A DNA stretch of 64,000 nucleotides from Ancistrus triradiatus (taxonomy: Eukaryota; Chordata; Actinopteri; Siluriformes; Loricariidae). The position numbers and the translations under genes are program-made. The stretch covers positions 7,501 through 71,500 of the forward strand of contig JAJAGP010000440.1 of assembly GCA_025084515.1 (NCBI GenBank), read 5' to 3'. Below, piece by piece: positions 31,226-42,829 of this stretch. The notes below the pieces were generated by a model, which was given only the letters and a program-made list of their open reading frames with translations, was not told where the DNA came from and did not search any database. Position 1 is the stretch's first letter. Every line of letters starts with the position of its first letter.

Positions 31226-31690
31226 CTACATATTTGAGTTACATTCACAGATACCACTTAAAACGTTACTGTGGCTAAACAGAAGCCTAATGTTATAACC
31301 ATTCCAGAAGTGGTGGTCGCTTCTCTGGGCTTTGAGGCATCTGGGATGGAACCATCATACCGGTGAACGGGGGATTGTGGCTCAGACCAGCATCAGTATC
31401 ACAGATCCTTTTTTTTGGACCAGAATATGAAAAGTCCCAAAGCCCAGATTCCGGCATGGTATGGGTCGGTCAGGGCCCTTGGTAAAGGTCATTTCCACTT
31501 CTGTGATGCAGCATTAATGCAGAAAAGTACACTGAGATTTTAGAGCAACATAAGCTGCCTTCAGGACGACATCTTTATCAGGGACGTCCAGCATTTTTCA
31601 GTAAGACAAAACAGAAAACAAAACCACATGCTGCACACATTACAAAGGCATGGCTGTGGAAGAAGAGGATCTTTGGTTCATGCTGGCTGC
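31226..31690 (+). pseudogene. Tc1-like transposase remnant, family T2
   Basis: Sequence matches the T2 copy at 50333: GAGTTACATTCACAGATACC (SYIHRYHL-coding), then the region coding for HFHFCDAALMQKSTLRF-like residues, LPSGRHLYQGRPAFF-like residues and THYKGMAVEEE in another frame. In this family these lie between the first catalytic aspartate and the QQD block. Frameshifts abound. It abuts the LINE tail directly. Confidence 0.65.
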
Positions 31691-31699
31691 AATGAAATA

Positions 31700-32130
31700 A
31701 CTTTGATTTGGGTTGTACAATATTTTGGGATTAAAGTATAAGTAAAGTCATATTTCGGGAATAAATGAATGTAGAACCCAAGGAACTTAGCATACAAAAT
31801 AACAGAACAACTAAACAATTCTTGAAATATGAAATTTGAGATTACAGAAATCTTCAGAAACCAAGGAAACAACAAAAATGATTTTTATCTAGAAAACTCA
31901 GATTAAGGATGTTTCTAACAATCATTGAGTAACTTAATGAAATTGAAATGTGAAGAACTTGGAATCAAGGAAATCTGTGTACAAAGGAAATCAGAAACTG
32001 GATATTTTAAGAACATTAAAAGAAAGCCATCAGGAACTACTTGCGAAGTTAATATCTAACTACATACACACAGTATGTGCTAAACAACTCAGAAACAAAT
32101 TAAGGAATTAGAACTAACAAACCAACAGTA
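31700..32130. repeat. purine-rich degenerate minisatellite
   Basis: AAGGAACTTAGC, CAAGGAAACAAC, AAGGAAATCTGTG, AAAGGAAATCAGAAAC and similar words recur, like the tract at 23700-24440. Confidence 0.35.
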
Positions 32131-32789
32131 AAACATTAAAAATAAAATGGCACAAAACAGCTTTGCCAGTAGCATTATATTAAAACAGTGACTGAATAAA
32201 AACATCATAGTACATAACATAAATAAAATCTTTAAATCCGTAACCTCTCTGATTCTATCAGATGATCGAGTCAGCCAAAACCCTGTTAGATAATAAGAGA
32301 ATGGATGAGCCTGGTGTGGTAGGAGGGCGGGTTTATCTGCTCACATGGATGGCTGATTTGCAAAATGATAAAACGTTTCTACAACTGGAACACGCAGACC
32401 TGTGAAAACTTTCTCATGCTGTTGTATAGATTGTAAAGGGTTTTTAAATCCAGAAACAGTTAATATTTGCCAAGTATCTCATTATGAATCATACTATCAT
32501 GGTTTAAAGAAGCTAATTCAAAACATAATGCTTTCTCTGTAAGCATCTTCTTTTTGTTCTTTCATCTCTTTGTTCTCTGGAACAACCAGGATTTCCAAGG
32601 ATAAGGTTGAAGGTAATTTGGTTTCCGAAGATCCTACAGTAAAAGACCTTGGGCGCCAACTTGCATGATTTTTAAGCTATTTTTTCTGCACACTTTAAAG
32701 CATGTTAAAATGAACTGAAGCAGGGAATGGATGAGTAACAGGGTTATGGGAACAGATTAGAATCCTCCTGCTGGAAACACAGAACCCGG
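32131..32789. other. no gene recognised
   Basis: AT-rich unique DNA; no feature identified. Confidence 0.4.
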
Positions 32790-32794
32790 TCCTG

Positions 32795-33430
32795 GGAACT
32801 TCAGGTCCTTCCACGACGTTTCCATTGGCTGTTCCAAAACATTATCGAAAACTTTATTCTTCTTTAACCGTTGTTTGGTAGAACAGTGTGTGCTTTGGAT
32901 CGGTCTCTTGCTGCATGATCCATGTTCTCTTGAGATTCAGGATTTGCTGCTATAATTCAGTATTCATTGTTCCACCCTGGCCTAGATGCAGCAAAACAGA
33001 TCGAACCATGATTGTACCACCACCATGTTTCACAGACGTTTCTTTTTAGAGAGCATTAGCTTTTCCTTGTAACACTTCCATGCACACCATTGTTCTCCTG
33101 ATAGTAGACTCATGAACTTTAGCACTAATCAATTTGAGGGACCTTTAGTTGTCCAGAAGTTACCACCTTGGGTTCCTTTGTGAACTCGTTTACTATTCTA
33201 TCTACAGCTTGCTCTAGGATATGATCTTGTTTTGCTTGACCACTCTTTGGTGTAGAGTACAATTGTCAAAAGGAGTCCCCCTCCTTAGAGAAATGGTTTT
33301 TAATCGTCTAATCCTTGACGTTCACATACTTTTTGTGTTTGTTTAACTTGGTTTCATCTTTATCTACTTTTAGGACTTGTGTAAAATCTGACACTGTTGT
33401 AGCTCGTATTTATGCAGAAATAGAGACTGT
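32795..33430 (-). pseudogene. Tc1-like transposase remnant, family T1
   Basis: Follows the complete T1 copy at 3819-4885 block by block: TTCCAAAACATTATCG, TTCTTCTTTAACCGTT, TGTGCTTTGGATCGG, CATGATCCATGTTCTCTTGA, TACCACCACCATGTTTCACAG and the terminal TTTATCTACTTTTAGGACTT. No long frame is left. Transposase sense is the minus strand. Confidence 0.75.
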
Positions 33431-33439
33431 GATTTAGAC

Positions 33440-34075
33440 CATGTAACCTTGTAATTGTCGGAATCTTGGTCATTATCAGACATCGTGTTTATTGTATAAA
33501 TATAAAAAATGATGTTTCCAGTCTTGGCTCACCCAGGGGCATAGCCTGGTCACTATGAAAATCTACAATACATAATTAAGTCCCAGAGGTGTGAAGAACT
33601 TATAGAAAGGCTAGCCAGTAATTGGTGAATCTGAACGTGGGCTCTGAGGGTTTCTTCGTTGTGTGAAATTGCATTGGGGCGTCTGGAGGTTTAGTTCCTC
33701 AAGTTTTTGCGCAGTCAACATCGACAGTGGTGTAACAACCTGCCGCCAAGGGACCTGCAGCCACGCTGTTGCACCAGCATTTTATAATTATAACAATCAG
33801 AAGAAAAATCCTGACTTATACTCTCACCTTTACACTTTCCCTAGAGAGCACGACCAATTATAAGGTAATTTATTTAACCGGAGGCGCTCAAACCTCTGCA
33901 CACAGGGAGAGACAGACAGACAAGACTCCAGACAGACTATGTGAAACCAAGTACACCCTAAGTTCACCTCCGAGATCAGAACCCGATCACAGAGCTTAAT
34001 CAATGCTTAAACTTAGATCAGGATCAATCCTCTGACCTTCACCATCTGGCTCAGCGTCACAGAGTCAAAACAAGA
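33440..34075. other. no gene recognised
   Basis: Open frames at 33663-33863 and 33769-33999 lack any protein feature I recognise and overlap each other. Confidence 0.35.
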
Positions 34076-34077
34076 GC

Positions 34078-34385
34078 GTCCCGCTTCAGGTCCTTCCAAC
34101 AACATTTCTATTGGATTGAGGTCCAGACTTTGACTCGACCGTTCCAAAACGTTCACTGTATTCTTCTTTATCTGTTCTCTGTGTGCTTAGGGTCATTCTC
34201 CTGCTACAGGATCCACATTCTCTTGAGATCAAGTTCATTTTCCTTTAGGATTTGTGCTGTAATTCAGAATTCACTGTTCCATCGATGATGGCGAGCAAAA
34301 CAGCAAACCATGATCCTACCACCACCATGTTTCACAGATGGGATAAGGTTCTTATGCTGGGATGCAGTACTTCCTTTCTCCGGAC
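34078..34385 (-). pseudogene. Tc1-like transposase remnant, family T1
   Basis: Carries AGGTCCAGACTTTGACTCG, TGCTTAGGGTCATTCTC, TTCAGAATTCACTGTTCC and TACCACCACCATGTTTCACAG in T1 order, minus sense, as in 3819-4885. The central DDE region only. Confidence 0.75.
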
Positions 34386-34739
34386 ATAACTCTTCTCAAA
34401 AATTTGAAAAAGAGAGATGTCTGTCACTATAAACTAAGAGTGTACAAGTTTTTTATGACTTCTTTGATAGAATAAAACAAAAATAAGTCAAATTTCAGAG
34501 TTATATTACCATTTCTTTTAAGTGTCTCAGAATGCATGCCCTCTGTTTAGACCTCCCTCCTCCTCTTATATTGCACATGAACTTGCACACTCTAGAGATT
34601 TCTGCAGGACTATCGCTGCTGCTCTTACCTCGGGTTTCACCTTCATTGTGCTCTTGGGACCTTTGCACCATGCCCACTCCTAAATTGCCTCCTTTTTTAA
34701 ACACAAAAAAATACTATTAAATTAACCATTAAATGCTTT

Positions 34740-35290
34740 TCTAGCCTCTTAAAGCTTCAGATCTTTCCTGGAGAAGACCAGGCGTTGTGAACATGATTAA
34801 CATGATTAACCGTAGAAGGTGATGAGTGGCGGCTCGTAAGCTGAGATCTCGCTGATTGCTGTGAATACGAAGCTCAGCGGGCGAGACTGAAACCTGGCAA
34901 TTGACCACAAAGCCTCTGATTTGCTGCTGTGAACTGTCACGCCGCTTTCCCCGCCACGAGCTGCAGTCTGGAGCAACGAGGACCTTATTTCTGCGTTATA
35001 CCCCGTGTGACAGGGCTCTCATTAAGGCCTGGGGCTCACAGGAGGAAACGAAAGCTAAATTACCCGCTGCAGACGCTCGCTTCGTTCAAGCTGAGTGAAA
35101 AACATCGGAAATGATTTACGTCTTCTCTGCAGAACTCACTTTATTTTAGAGCAATTACCCGAGATTACGTAGGGTGTATTTAGTAATGTTTAACGTCGTC
35201 CTGAATCAATTTAACAAACGAGCAAGAGGGACTTTCATTACCTGAGTGTCTGATCCGGACACGGAACCTTAAAAGTAATCTAAACCCATT
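34740..35290. promoter_or_regulatory. unique block; candidate conserved non-coding element
   Basis: CpG-containing unrepeated DNA with ACATGATTAACATGATTAACC, GCTCTCATTAAGGCCTG and CTGGCAATTGACCACAAAGCC (RUNX-like ACCACA). Two overlapping 60-65-codon frames show no protein features. Function inferred. Confidence 0.3.
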
Positions 35291-35990
35291 TTATTCTCTC
35301 GAGACTCTCTCTCACACAAAGCTGAATGTCGCATGTCTCCATTCGCCCTATATTTGTCTAAACAAAAGACTAAAGGTTTGATCTTGTCACCTTTGTTTTA
35401 TAATTGAGTCTAGTTCCACTCACTGCTTCTTCTGTTCCATTTCAGTACGTTTTCCCTGCCGCTGTCGCCCCTGATTGCACATTTGGAGGGTTTCTGTGAA
35501 GCTGCTTTGCACCACATAGATAAAATGAAATAAAATGGCTCGGATCCAGAGGTGTAAAATATAAATGCTCTTTCTGGACGGCTCTTATTTAGCTGTTTCT
35601 TATGCTTTGTTTAAACAAAGCCCTCTATCCAAAACGCAACCATTTAAGGGACAAATGTGCATCACAATCCCCTACTGGGTACCACGACCCTGACCTGGCT
35701 GCAAAATAAAAAGCCCTTGGAGCTCTCCAGATGCCCAATCCCCTCATCTAAAGCCTGATATCATCCGGAAGTGGCAAGAACAATGGGGCAAAAGTACAGA
35801 TAACAAAGCTGCATGAAGTATTAGGCAGGCATAGGAGAACAAAGTCTTACCCCTGCTAAAAATCGGTGGAATACGTATACTCACGCTGTCGTGAAGGACA
35901 TGGACGTTTTTAGAACGAGAACAATCATTAAATAAAAAAGAATGAAAAACATTTCATGGACAAAATAAGCTGGACACTTGGTGAGAAAGA
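35291..35990. other. no gene; old L2-like tail at 35440-35530
   Basis: Positions 35440-35530 read TTTTCCCTGCCGCTGTCGCC and GTGAAGCTGCTTTG, a diverged L2-like 3' tail. The rest is unassigned. Confidence 0.35.
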
Positions 35991-36529
35991 AATGTGGACG
36001 ATCCATGTCTGAACTCTGCTTTGCGTCCGAACCCCTTTCCCCATGATTCCCTTTTAGCTTATTGCTCTAATTATTTTATTTATTTATCTCTGTATTGCTT
36101 GTGGATATTACGAGTGCATACGTTGTGCGATATGATATATAAACGCAATAAATTGTTTGTTACCCTTGTTGACTCCTACATTCCAGGGTTTGGCAGTCCA
36201 CTAAATAAATGATGGGACTTTATCTCTAAGTTTGAGTACTGTCAAGACAATCAACGTGTATTTAGTGCATCTGGTAACACTGTGACTCTGTTTAGTTCCT
36301 CCCTTAAACTGGACGAAGTGAACTTTAAGGGTTAATCGCCAAACAACGGTGATGCGTTGCTTTTCTGACATTATAAAGAACTGTAACCTGAAGCAGCTTC
36401 TTAGTTGGAATGAAAGACCCTTTATGGATGATCTTCTCCTGGATAAAGCTCCAATACGCTGGTGTCTACAAACTTTTGGTCAAACTGAAATGGTGCACTC
36501 GATGCTAAACATGTGGGCCACTCTGCCCG
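35991..36529. other. no gene recognised
   Basis: Two short plus-strand frames (72 and 62 codons) without recognisable features. Confidence 0.35.
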
Positions 36530-36680
36530 TGAGCTAAGCCCTCTTCCTGCTGCAGTCCGATGCCTGCTGGGAAGGAAGGAGTCGTGTTCATGAATCAGCA
36601 GAAGCCCTTTTGCTTAATTGCAGCTAATTAAGAGAAGTTGGTGCCATTTTGTGCTGCCATGGCACAGATGGCTCTCTCAG
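36530..36680. promoter_or_regulatory. small unique block with homeodomain motifs
   Basis: TTGCTTAATTGCAGCTAATTAAGAG with TGCCATTTTGTGCTGCCATG in unrepeated sequence. A regulatory role is a possibility only. Confidence 0.25.
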
Positions 36681-36823
36681 CCGGTGGCCGTGCTTCATCG
36701 TCACTCTTCCTCTTCATCGTCTTCCCTTTTCTTCTGGGGCTGGCTCTGCCTCGTTTCCTGATCCTGTTCTCACACCTGCAGCCTCTTCAGAGTCTTTTGA
36801 GATTGCTGGTTTCACTGGGATGG

Positions 36824-36860
36824 GGTCTGCTAAATGCTGTAAATGTAAATGTAAATGTGA
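36824..36860 (+). repeat. SINE 3' end
   Basis: GGGTCTGCTAAATGCTGTAA followed by ATGTAA repeats, the terminal block and tail of the tRNA-derived SINE. The head is absent. Confidence 0.6.
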
Positions 36861-36884
36861 CTCAGGGGTAAAGGGAGACTACAC

Positions 36885-37215
36885 TACGTGGTCAAAAGTA
36901 TTGGGACACCTTCACATTAGATCTACAGGAGCTTTTCTGACGTTTCTTTTGAAATTTAAAGTGGAGTTGGTCCCCCTTTGCATATATAAAAGCTTTTGCT
37001 CATTTGTGAAGGGTTCCTCCAAGATTTTGGACCGTGACTGTGGGAGTTTTTGTCCATGCATCCATGTGAGGTTAGACGCTGATGTTGGTACGAGAGGCTC
37101 TGGCTCACAACCGTTCTAGTGCATCCCAAAGTGTTCGATGGGGTCGAGTTCAAGTTCTTCCTCACCAAACCAAAACCAACAAACCATGCGTTTATGGACC
37201 TTGATATGTGCACCG
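36885..37215. repeat. DNA transposon end fragment (T6)
   Basis: Starts TACGTGGTCAAAAGTATTGG and runs through GGGTTCCTCCAAGATTTTGG, GTGGGAGTTTTTGTCCATGC and ATCCCAAAGTGTTCGATGGG. This order is familiar from a Tc1-type fish element. The 85-codon minus frame covering it shows no intact domain. Confidence 0.55.
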
Positions 37216-37924
37216 CTGAAATGAAGATAATTATTTCTATGGAATAAAGAAACTATTACGATCCTGATATGAAAGCCTGACACCCAGTTTGACAGAAATT
37301 ATCTCCTGTAAGCAAGTTTTGTCTGGAAGGTGCGACCTTGCCGCAGTGCTGAAGAACAGTAGTAAAGAGAGACGGGCAAAGCTCCAAAGCTTCAGAAGGT
37401 GTTTGATATAAAGAATAAAGACGAGGATACGCACAAATTAACATTTCAGTCACTTTCAGAACCAGCACTCATTAAGATGCTGATGAAACCTCTGGGTTTG
37501 GGAATATAATACTGTAAACTGTGTGGTTACATAACGATGAGATGGCACACAAACTCAACAATCATGTGGAGAGTAATCACTGTAGGCCACGGATAAAAAA
37601 GCTGTTAACCGGATCTGTGTTATATCATTTTAGTCAGATTATATCAGCAAACTTTAATTTCTCGTTCCGTTTCGGATATTCAGGTCTCTCCCCATTCAAA
37701 GAGAAAGGAGTCTGGTCTTGTATGGCGGGAAATAATGTCCCGGCGGCGTTACCAAGAAGGCGGCGGAGTGAACGGACTTATCCTATAATGACTTTCGCAA
37801 ACTGGACTCACAGAAACAATCGCCAGTCACGGACTGTTTCTCCTAATTGTGTAATGAATAGAAATAAGGTACATTTACGTACGTGTTGTAAATCAACATT
37901 ATAAATGAGATCGTACGATCACGA
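37216..37924. other. no gene recognised
   Basis: A 127-codon plus frame at 37521-37904 is the longest here, but shows no conserved motif, signal or repeat and no splice context that I could support. Confidence 0.3.
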
Positions 37925-38165
37925 GGGCTGTGGGAGAGCTCTTTAGTTGCTTAGAAGAGTTCCTCTGTGATGTCGTGGACTATTACACACCTTGCTCGTG
38001 ATCTTTGTTGGTCCAACACTCCTGGCGAGAGGAACCAATACTGAGTCTCCTTCGTTTGCACACAATCTGACTGACTGTGGATCGGTGGAGTCCACACTCT
38101 TTACAGATGGCTTTGTAACCTTTTCTCTTTTGTCCGTACCGTGATACACTTCCACAAACGTGTTG
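37925..38165 (-). repeat. Tc1-like fragment, family T1, N-terminal part
   Basis: TTTAGTTGCTTAGAAGAGTTC, CTGACTGTGGATCGGTGGAG and ACCGTGATACACTTCCACAA match the helix-turn-helix coding part in the T1 copy at 15400. Confidence 0.7.
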
Positions 38166-39590
38166 TGTTCTTTAAATAGAACAGGGCGTGACTGATCAAT
38201 CCATTGGTTGAAACTCCTGACTTTTGAAACTCAGGACTCTTTTTTCAAATAATGTTTTAAAATACAGATTATCCCGCGGATCTGCTCTGGTTCCTTTATC
38301 TCGCTCCGTCCTCCGTTTAGATCGTGTTTGCAAAAAAATGTGTAGAGTGGGAGGCATGCACATATCAGTGTTGATTACAGTAATTCCGGAGAAAGGGCAG
38401 GATGTGAGATCTGTGGTTACCAGGGTCACTGTGGTACCCACGGATTCAAATGAGGATACAAGATGCTAATCCTAATGATGTCACACAAACGGATTTACTT
38501 TTGTGTACTTTCTCAGTATTCTCTTTAGCCTTTTTTTCTTTCTTTCTTTCTTTCTTTCTCTAGCTTCATCTAACTAATTTAGAATCACTAATCAAGTAAT
38601 TTAAATGATAACGCTGATCCTGTGCTTTGGTTCTAACACCGGGATCTCACTGTGATTTGCTTCTGTTGGTAGAACAGTGGATCTTAGTAACAGCCTGCCT
38701 TATAAATCAGGCCCATTTTATTTATTGAATGGAAATAATATTTATCGTTAATTAAATAAAGCTGATCAATCGATATGTGTGTTTATTTCCTGTATAATAC
38801 AGTTATTGATACATTCTGTTCCTCTGTTAGGACTGAAGCCCACAGTCTGATGTTTTAGCAGCAGGGGAACCATAGAATGGGAACCATTTTACTTCATGTT
38901 TTTATGTATTTAAGCCCTGATTGTAAAGCACTTTGCTGTGTATGAATTGCTGTATATAAATAAACCTTACAGTTTGTTCCTCCGTAAGCATTTTTTTAAC
39001 GTTTTAAAACCTGCATTGCTTTCAGTTTTCATACTATTAATAGTTAGTTAATACTAAGTGTTATTTAGCCAGCGGCTTTCACAGACTCAAGGTCTCTGTA
39101 CAAGAAACAAAACAAACAAACAAATGAACGTTGAGATGTAAGAGTGAGATCAGCAGATTATTGGGATTATGTACAGTATGTGAGAGAAACCCCCGGGTGT
39201 ACAGATGGATCTTTAAACACTCTCTGCGTTTGAAGGTAACTTGGCTCTGTTTCTCAGGAGTGAGGTCCTCTGGGATCAAAATATAAAAACATATCCCCCT
39301 GGATTTTAGAGTTTATGCTTTGAGTCTGATATTCAAGGTTAAGTTCTAAACCAAACTGTACTGCAGATCTAACACGCTTTAAATCCCTGGAAAACAAAAG
39401 TCCACCATAAAATGTTATCTTAATGAGCTACTGAGAGTCAGCAAGTGTGTCCACGTTGTTTCACCAGCGTTTGGGGGACTCCAGGAGGACTTATATAATA
39501 GAGAAATAACTTGACATTACTTTGAAAAAAGTAAGGCAAAAGCATTACCATTTAGTTTAAGATTAGGAAAAGAATTAATGTACAACTTCA
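38166..39590. other. no gene; (CTTT)n and an old LINE end
   Basis: A CTTT run lies at 38531-38559. Positions 38915-38980 (GATTGTAAAGCACTTTGCTG, TATATAAATAAACC) look like an old LINE 3' end. The rest is unassigned. Confidence 0.4.
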
Positions 39591-39594
39591 AATC

Positions 39595-39945
39595 AGAACA
39601 AGATGAGACGGTATGGAAAATGCAAAAAAAATGCAGTGTTGTTAATAAACATCCAGTCCTGCATTTCATGCCGACAACACATTCTATAAAAGGTTTATCA
39701 AACCTTTATCAAGTTCTACAATTCAGAGTTACATTCACAAATGGCACTTAAAACATTACTGTGCTAAAAAGAAGCCTTATGTTATAACCACGCCCAGAAG
39801 GGGCGTCAACTTTTTTTGGAATGTGTTGCAGGTCTGAAATGCAAGACTGGATGTTTAATAACAAATAAAATGTAGTGAAATGTCTTGGGTTCATACTGTC
39901 TGCAATTAAATAAAAGTCAAAGTAAATGTTTGAAACCCTGAGTAT
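39595..39945 (+). mobile_element. internally deleted T2 element (non-autonomous)
   Basis: The two ends are inverted copies: TAATAAACATCCAGTCCTGCATTTCA... on the left, and on the right TGTGTTGCAGGTCTGAAATG with GACTGGATGTTTAATAAC. About 120 bp of T2 interior (AGAGTTACATTCACA, TTAAAACATTACTGTGCTAA) lies between. At about 350 bp versus over 1 kb for longer copies, it is a deletion derivative that could only be moved by a transposase from elsewhere. Confidence 0.7.
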
Positions 39946-40549
39946 ATTATATTGGTTGGTGAACAAGCGGAACCAGAGACACAGCTTGATTCAGCGTGTT
40001 TACGTCATGCTGTGTTTGAAATAGGGTGTTACAGGGACAGGGATTGATCCTCAGTTTGGAGGTTGCAGTGTTACAGTCGCACAAAGCCGAATAAGGCTGA
40101 ATTAAACAAAGGTGTGTGATCATGTTAATGGAATTTGAGAGATGATTCAGTGCCTCTTGCAAGTAGGTTTCAAACATAACTGCTGTGGAACAGCTGGGGT
40201 CATTAAGTGTAAGAATAAGGGGATACAGACATTTGTACATTTAGGGGGCAGAGCTGAACCAAGGGTAGTTCATCTCAAAATCGTTTCTTGCTTATTTTTA
40301 TCTATTTCCTTTGGTAATTTTTTCACTTTCGTTCCCGTCCTAGAATACTGGGAATAAGTCAGTAGTTTGGTTACAAGTCCATTGCTGGGTCAGCAGGGGT
40401 TTCCACTGAATTGTGACAAACCTCCCCTGACTGGGCTTCCCAAATCTCAACAACAAGATTTCAAATGAAATCCTAAGGGCCAAGTTAATTTCCCAAATCA
40501 AGTGGAAAGATGTTTTAAGCGCTGTTTGCTTATCCTTACCAAGACTGAC
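39946..40549. other. no gene recognised
   Basis: Open frames on both strands without protein features. Confidence 0.35.
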
Positions 40550-40675
40550 TGGTACAATCTTACAGTCATGAGTTAAGGGCTTTCATCAAGGCCTAACAAT
40601 GACAGTTTGGCAGAGGTGGGATTTGAACCCGGACCTTAATACTAAGTTACCACAGTTAGTAAACCAATACCCCAG
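40550..40675 (-). repeat. tRNA-derived SINE, degraded, reverse orientation
   Basis: AGAGGTGGGATTTGAACCCG is the reverse B box. TTAAGGGCTTTCATCAAGGCC is the body. The terminal GCGTCTGCTAAATG block is lost. Confidence 0.6.
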
Positions 40676-40744
40676 TGTCTTATGTGGAATTATAGGGCAC
40701 CAAACGAGGCTTTGCTGGGGTGTTAATGAACGGCATGACTAGAA

Positions 40745-40895
40745 TAATATCTCTTCTCATGACTTCCCTCGATCAACTTTCATATTTTTATAACTTTTAT
40801 ATTTTTGCATTTCTTGTGCCTCTTTCACAGATGCACACACAAAGATGTACCATGTACCAGCAGTCTCTCGTATAAAGAAACAGCCCTTGCGCAGG
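40745..40895 (+). repeat. about 150-bp unnamed repeat, copy 1
   Basis: Matches 42345-42497 in the same orientation: CTTCTCATGACTTCCCTCGA, TTTCATATTTTTATAA, TTCTTTCACAGATG-ACACAC and CTC(G/A)TATAAAGAAACAG. No coding frame and no recognised family. Confidence 0.55.
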
Positions 40896-40984
40896 CACTT
40901 GGCCAGTTTAAGCAAGATGGCAGCTCATGTGTTAACGCCACGAGACTGTGCCATGGAAAAGGAGGACTGCCTTTTAGACTGTGC

Positions 40985-41003
40985 CTCTGTCGCCCTCTCG
41001 TGG
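40985..41003 (-). promoter_or_regulatory. CTCF-like motif
   Basis: CTCTGTCGCCCTCTCGTGG; the minus strand reads CCACGAGAGGGCGACAG, a close fit to the CTCF core. Motif only. Confidence 0.3.
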
Positions 41004-41059
41004 TGCCTGTGGATGCTGCTGGAGCTCTGACACCTATGCCAAGTCCTGTATGATAGGTG

Positions 41060-41637
41060 AGTCCACAGGCACGGTTTATGTGAAATGCAAAATAAAGACA
41101 AACTAGTGGCTCGTCAAGATGGGTTTGGTCTAAACGGGTTAGAACAAATGAAATGTGAAATTGAAATGTGTCCGGTTATTTTAGATCTGGTTTGGTGCCA
41201 GATATTCACTCTGTATATTTCGGATATTTGTCTAATTAATTGCTAAATGTCCTTCTGAGTATTAAAAGTATATTGTAGGTAAACCTGAATGACACATGCT
41301 GAAGGTTAGAGCTTCTTCATGGGAAACTATTTGAGAGGTATCGACGTTTTTGAAGACTCTGGCTGCGCTCCAGCGTTGTTTTAACATGCCCTTGTTAACT
41401 TCACCTTGCCATTTCCCCTCGGTGGAATCTGTGTCAACATCCTGAGAGCTGCCTTATCCACTGAGCCACCCTCGCAGTATTGAAATATTAGCCTTTTCGT
41501 AGTGGAAAAACAGAAACATTTGGTCCTAGACTGATTGCCAATGGGAAGAGCAGTTCCAGGTTTATGGTGCATTAAGTCTTGAGACTAGCAGACTTGAGAG
41601 AAAAGTAAGATTTAAGATCAGACATTTCTATTAGTAG
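41060..41637. other. no gene recognised
   Basis: Positions 41305-41350 (TTCATGGGAAACTATTTGAG, GTATCGACG) resemble 51530-51565, a small shared repeat piece. The rest is unassigned. Confidence 0.35.
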
Positions 41638-42730
41638 TTCACAACCCCACATCAGAAAAAACTGGGACAGGATGGAAAATGCCAATCAATGCATTGTTTC
41701 TTACATTTCCTTTGGATTTTATTTCATTGCAGACAGTATGAACCCGAGATATTTCATGTTTTTTTTCACAACACTTAACAGACATTTTGTTACCGAGGAT
41801 ACCAAGTGATTTAGTGTTTCAGATATTATTTATTCCTTTCTTCCTGAAACACTTAAGGTGTGGAACAATATGGGGTCTTATTTGTTGTTGCGTTTTTCGT
41901 TTCTAAATTCTCCACACATTCTCTATTGAGGACAGGTCAGGACTGCAGGCGGGTACAGTCCAGTATCCGTACCCTCTTCTTCCACAGCCATGCCTTTGCA
42001 ATGTGTGCAGCATGCAGTTTTGTTTTCCGTTTGTCTTGTTGATAAATGCATGGACGTCCCTGATAAAGATGTCGTCTTGAAGGCGGCTTATGTTGCTCTA
42101 AAATCTCAGTGTACTTTTCTGCATTAATGCTGCATCACAGAAGTGTTACTGACCTTTACCAAGGGCCCTGACCCAACCCCCGTTTTTATCACAGTAACGT
42201 TTTAAGTGGTATCTGTGAATGTAACTCTGTATTGTAGAGCTTGATAAAGGTTTGATAAAGGAATCCCTTGCCCATGTGGTTCTATCAGCTATTGATGAAT
42301 GACGGTTCTTGATGCAGTGCCGTCTGAGGGAGCAGAGATCCCTTCTCAAGACTTCCCTTGATCAGATTTCATATTTTTTATAATGTTTATATTTTTGCTT
42401 TTTTACTTTGATTCTTTCACAGATGAACACACATTATAGTACCATTTATCAAAAGACTCTCATATAAAGAAACAGATTGTGCTCTTACCCTTTACGCACT
42501 GAAATTCTTCCAGATTCCTTAAATGGTTTAATGATATTATGCCCTGTAGAGGAAAAAAATATATAAATCCCTTCCAGTATTTTTTGAGGAACACTTTTTT
42601 TAGCATTTCAATCATTTTCTTACACATTTGTTGATAAACTGGGGATCCTCTGCCTATTTTTGCTCCTCAAAGCCTTTTGTGGATGCTGCTTTTGTACCGA
42701 AACATGGTTATAATCACCTGTTTGGTACGA
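41638..42730 (-). pseudogene. T2 Tc1-like element with transposase remnant, minus strand
   Basis: The left end CACAACCCCACATCAGAAAA matches the T2 terminus. On the minus strand 42146-42349 encodes KNRHSSIADRTTWARDSFIK and IHRYHLKRYC (N-terminal DNA-binding half). The region of 41860-42060 corresponds to the HITKAWLWKK and SPDLSSIENVW area, in broken frames. N-terminal sequence continues to about 42730. A 150-bp foreign repeat at 42345-42497 replaces part of it. Dead, but the most complete T2 copy in this orientation. Confidence 0.75.
42345..42497 (+). repeat. about 150-bp unnamed repeat, copy 2, nested in T2
   Basis: Interrupts the T2 copy between GAGATCCC and TGCACTGAAATTC. It is a relative of 40745-40895. 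Confidence 0.55.
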
Positions 42731-42829
42731 TGAGTACTATGGTATAATGATGATTACATTCTAGTGCAGTGGGAAAAGGCCTCTTCTGAATGCAGGGTAG
42801 ATTTATGGTTAGTGTCTCTTCGTTACTCA

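Noticed and set aside
37521..37904. 127-codon open frame, plus strand
   Set aside because: No domain or splice support; length is not exceptional for 64 kb of mixed DNA.
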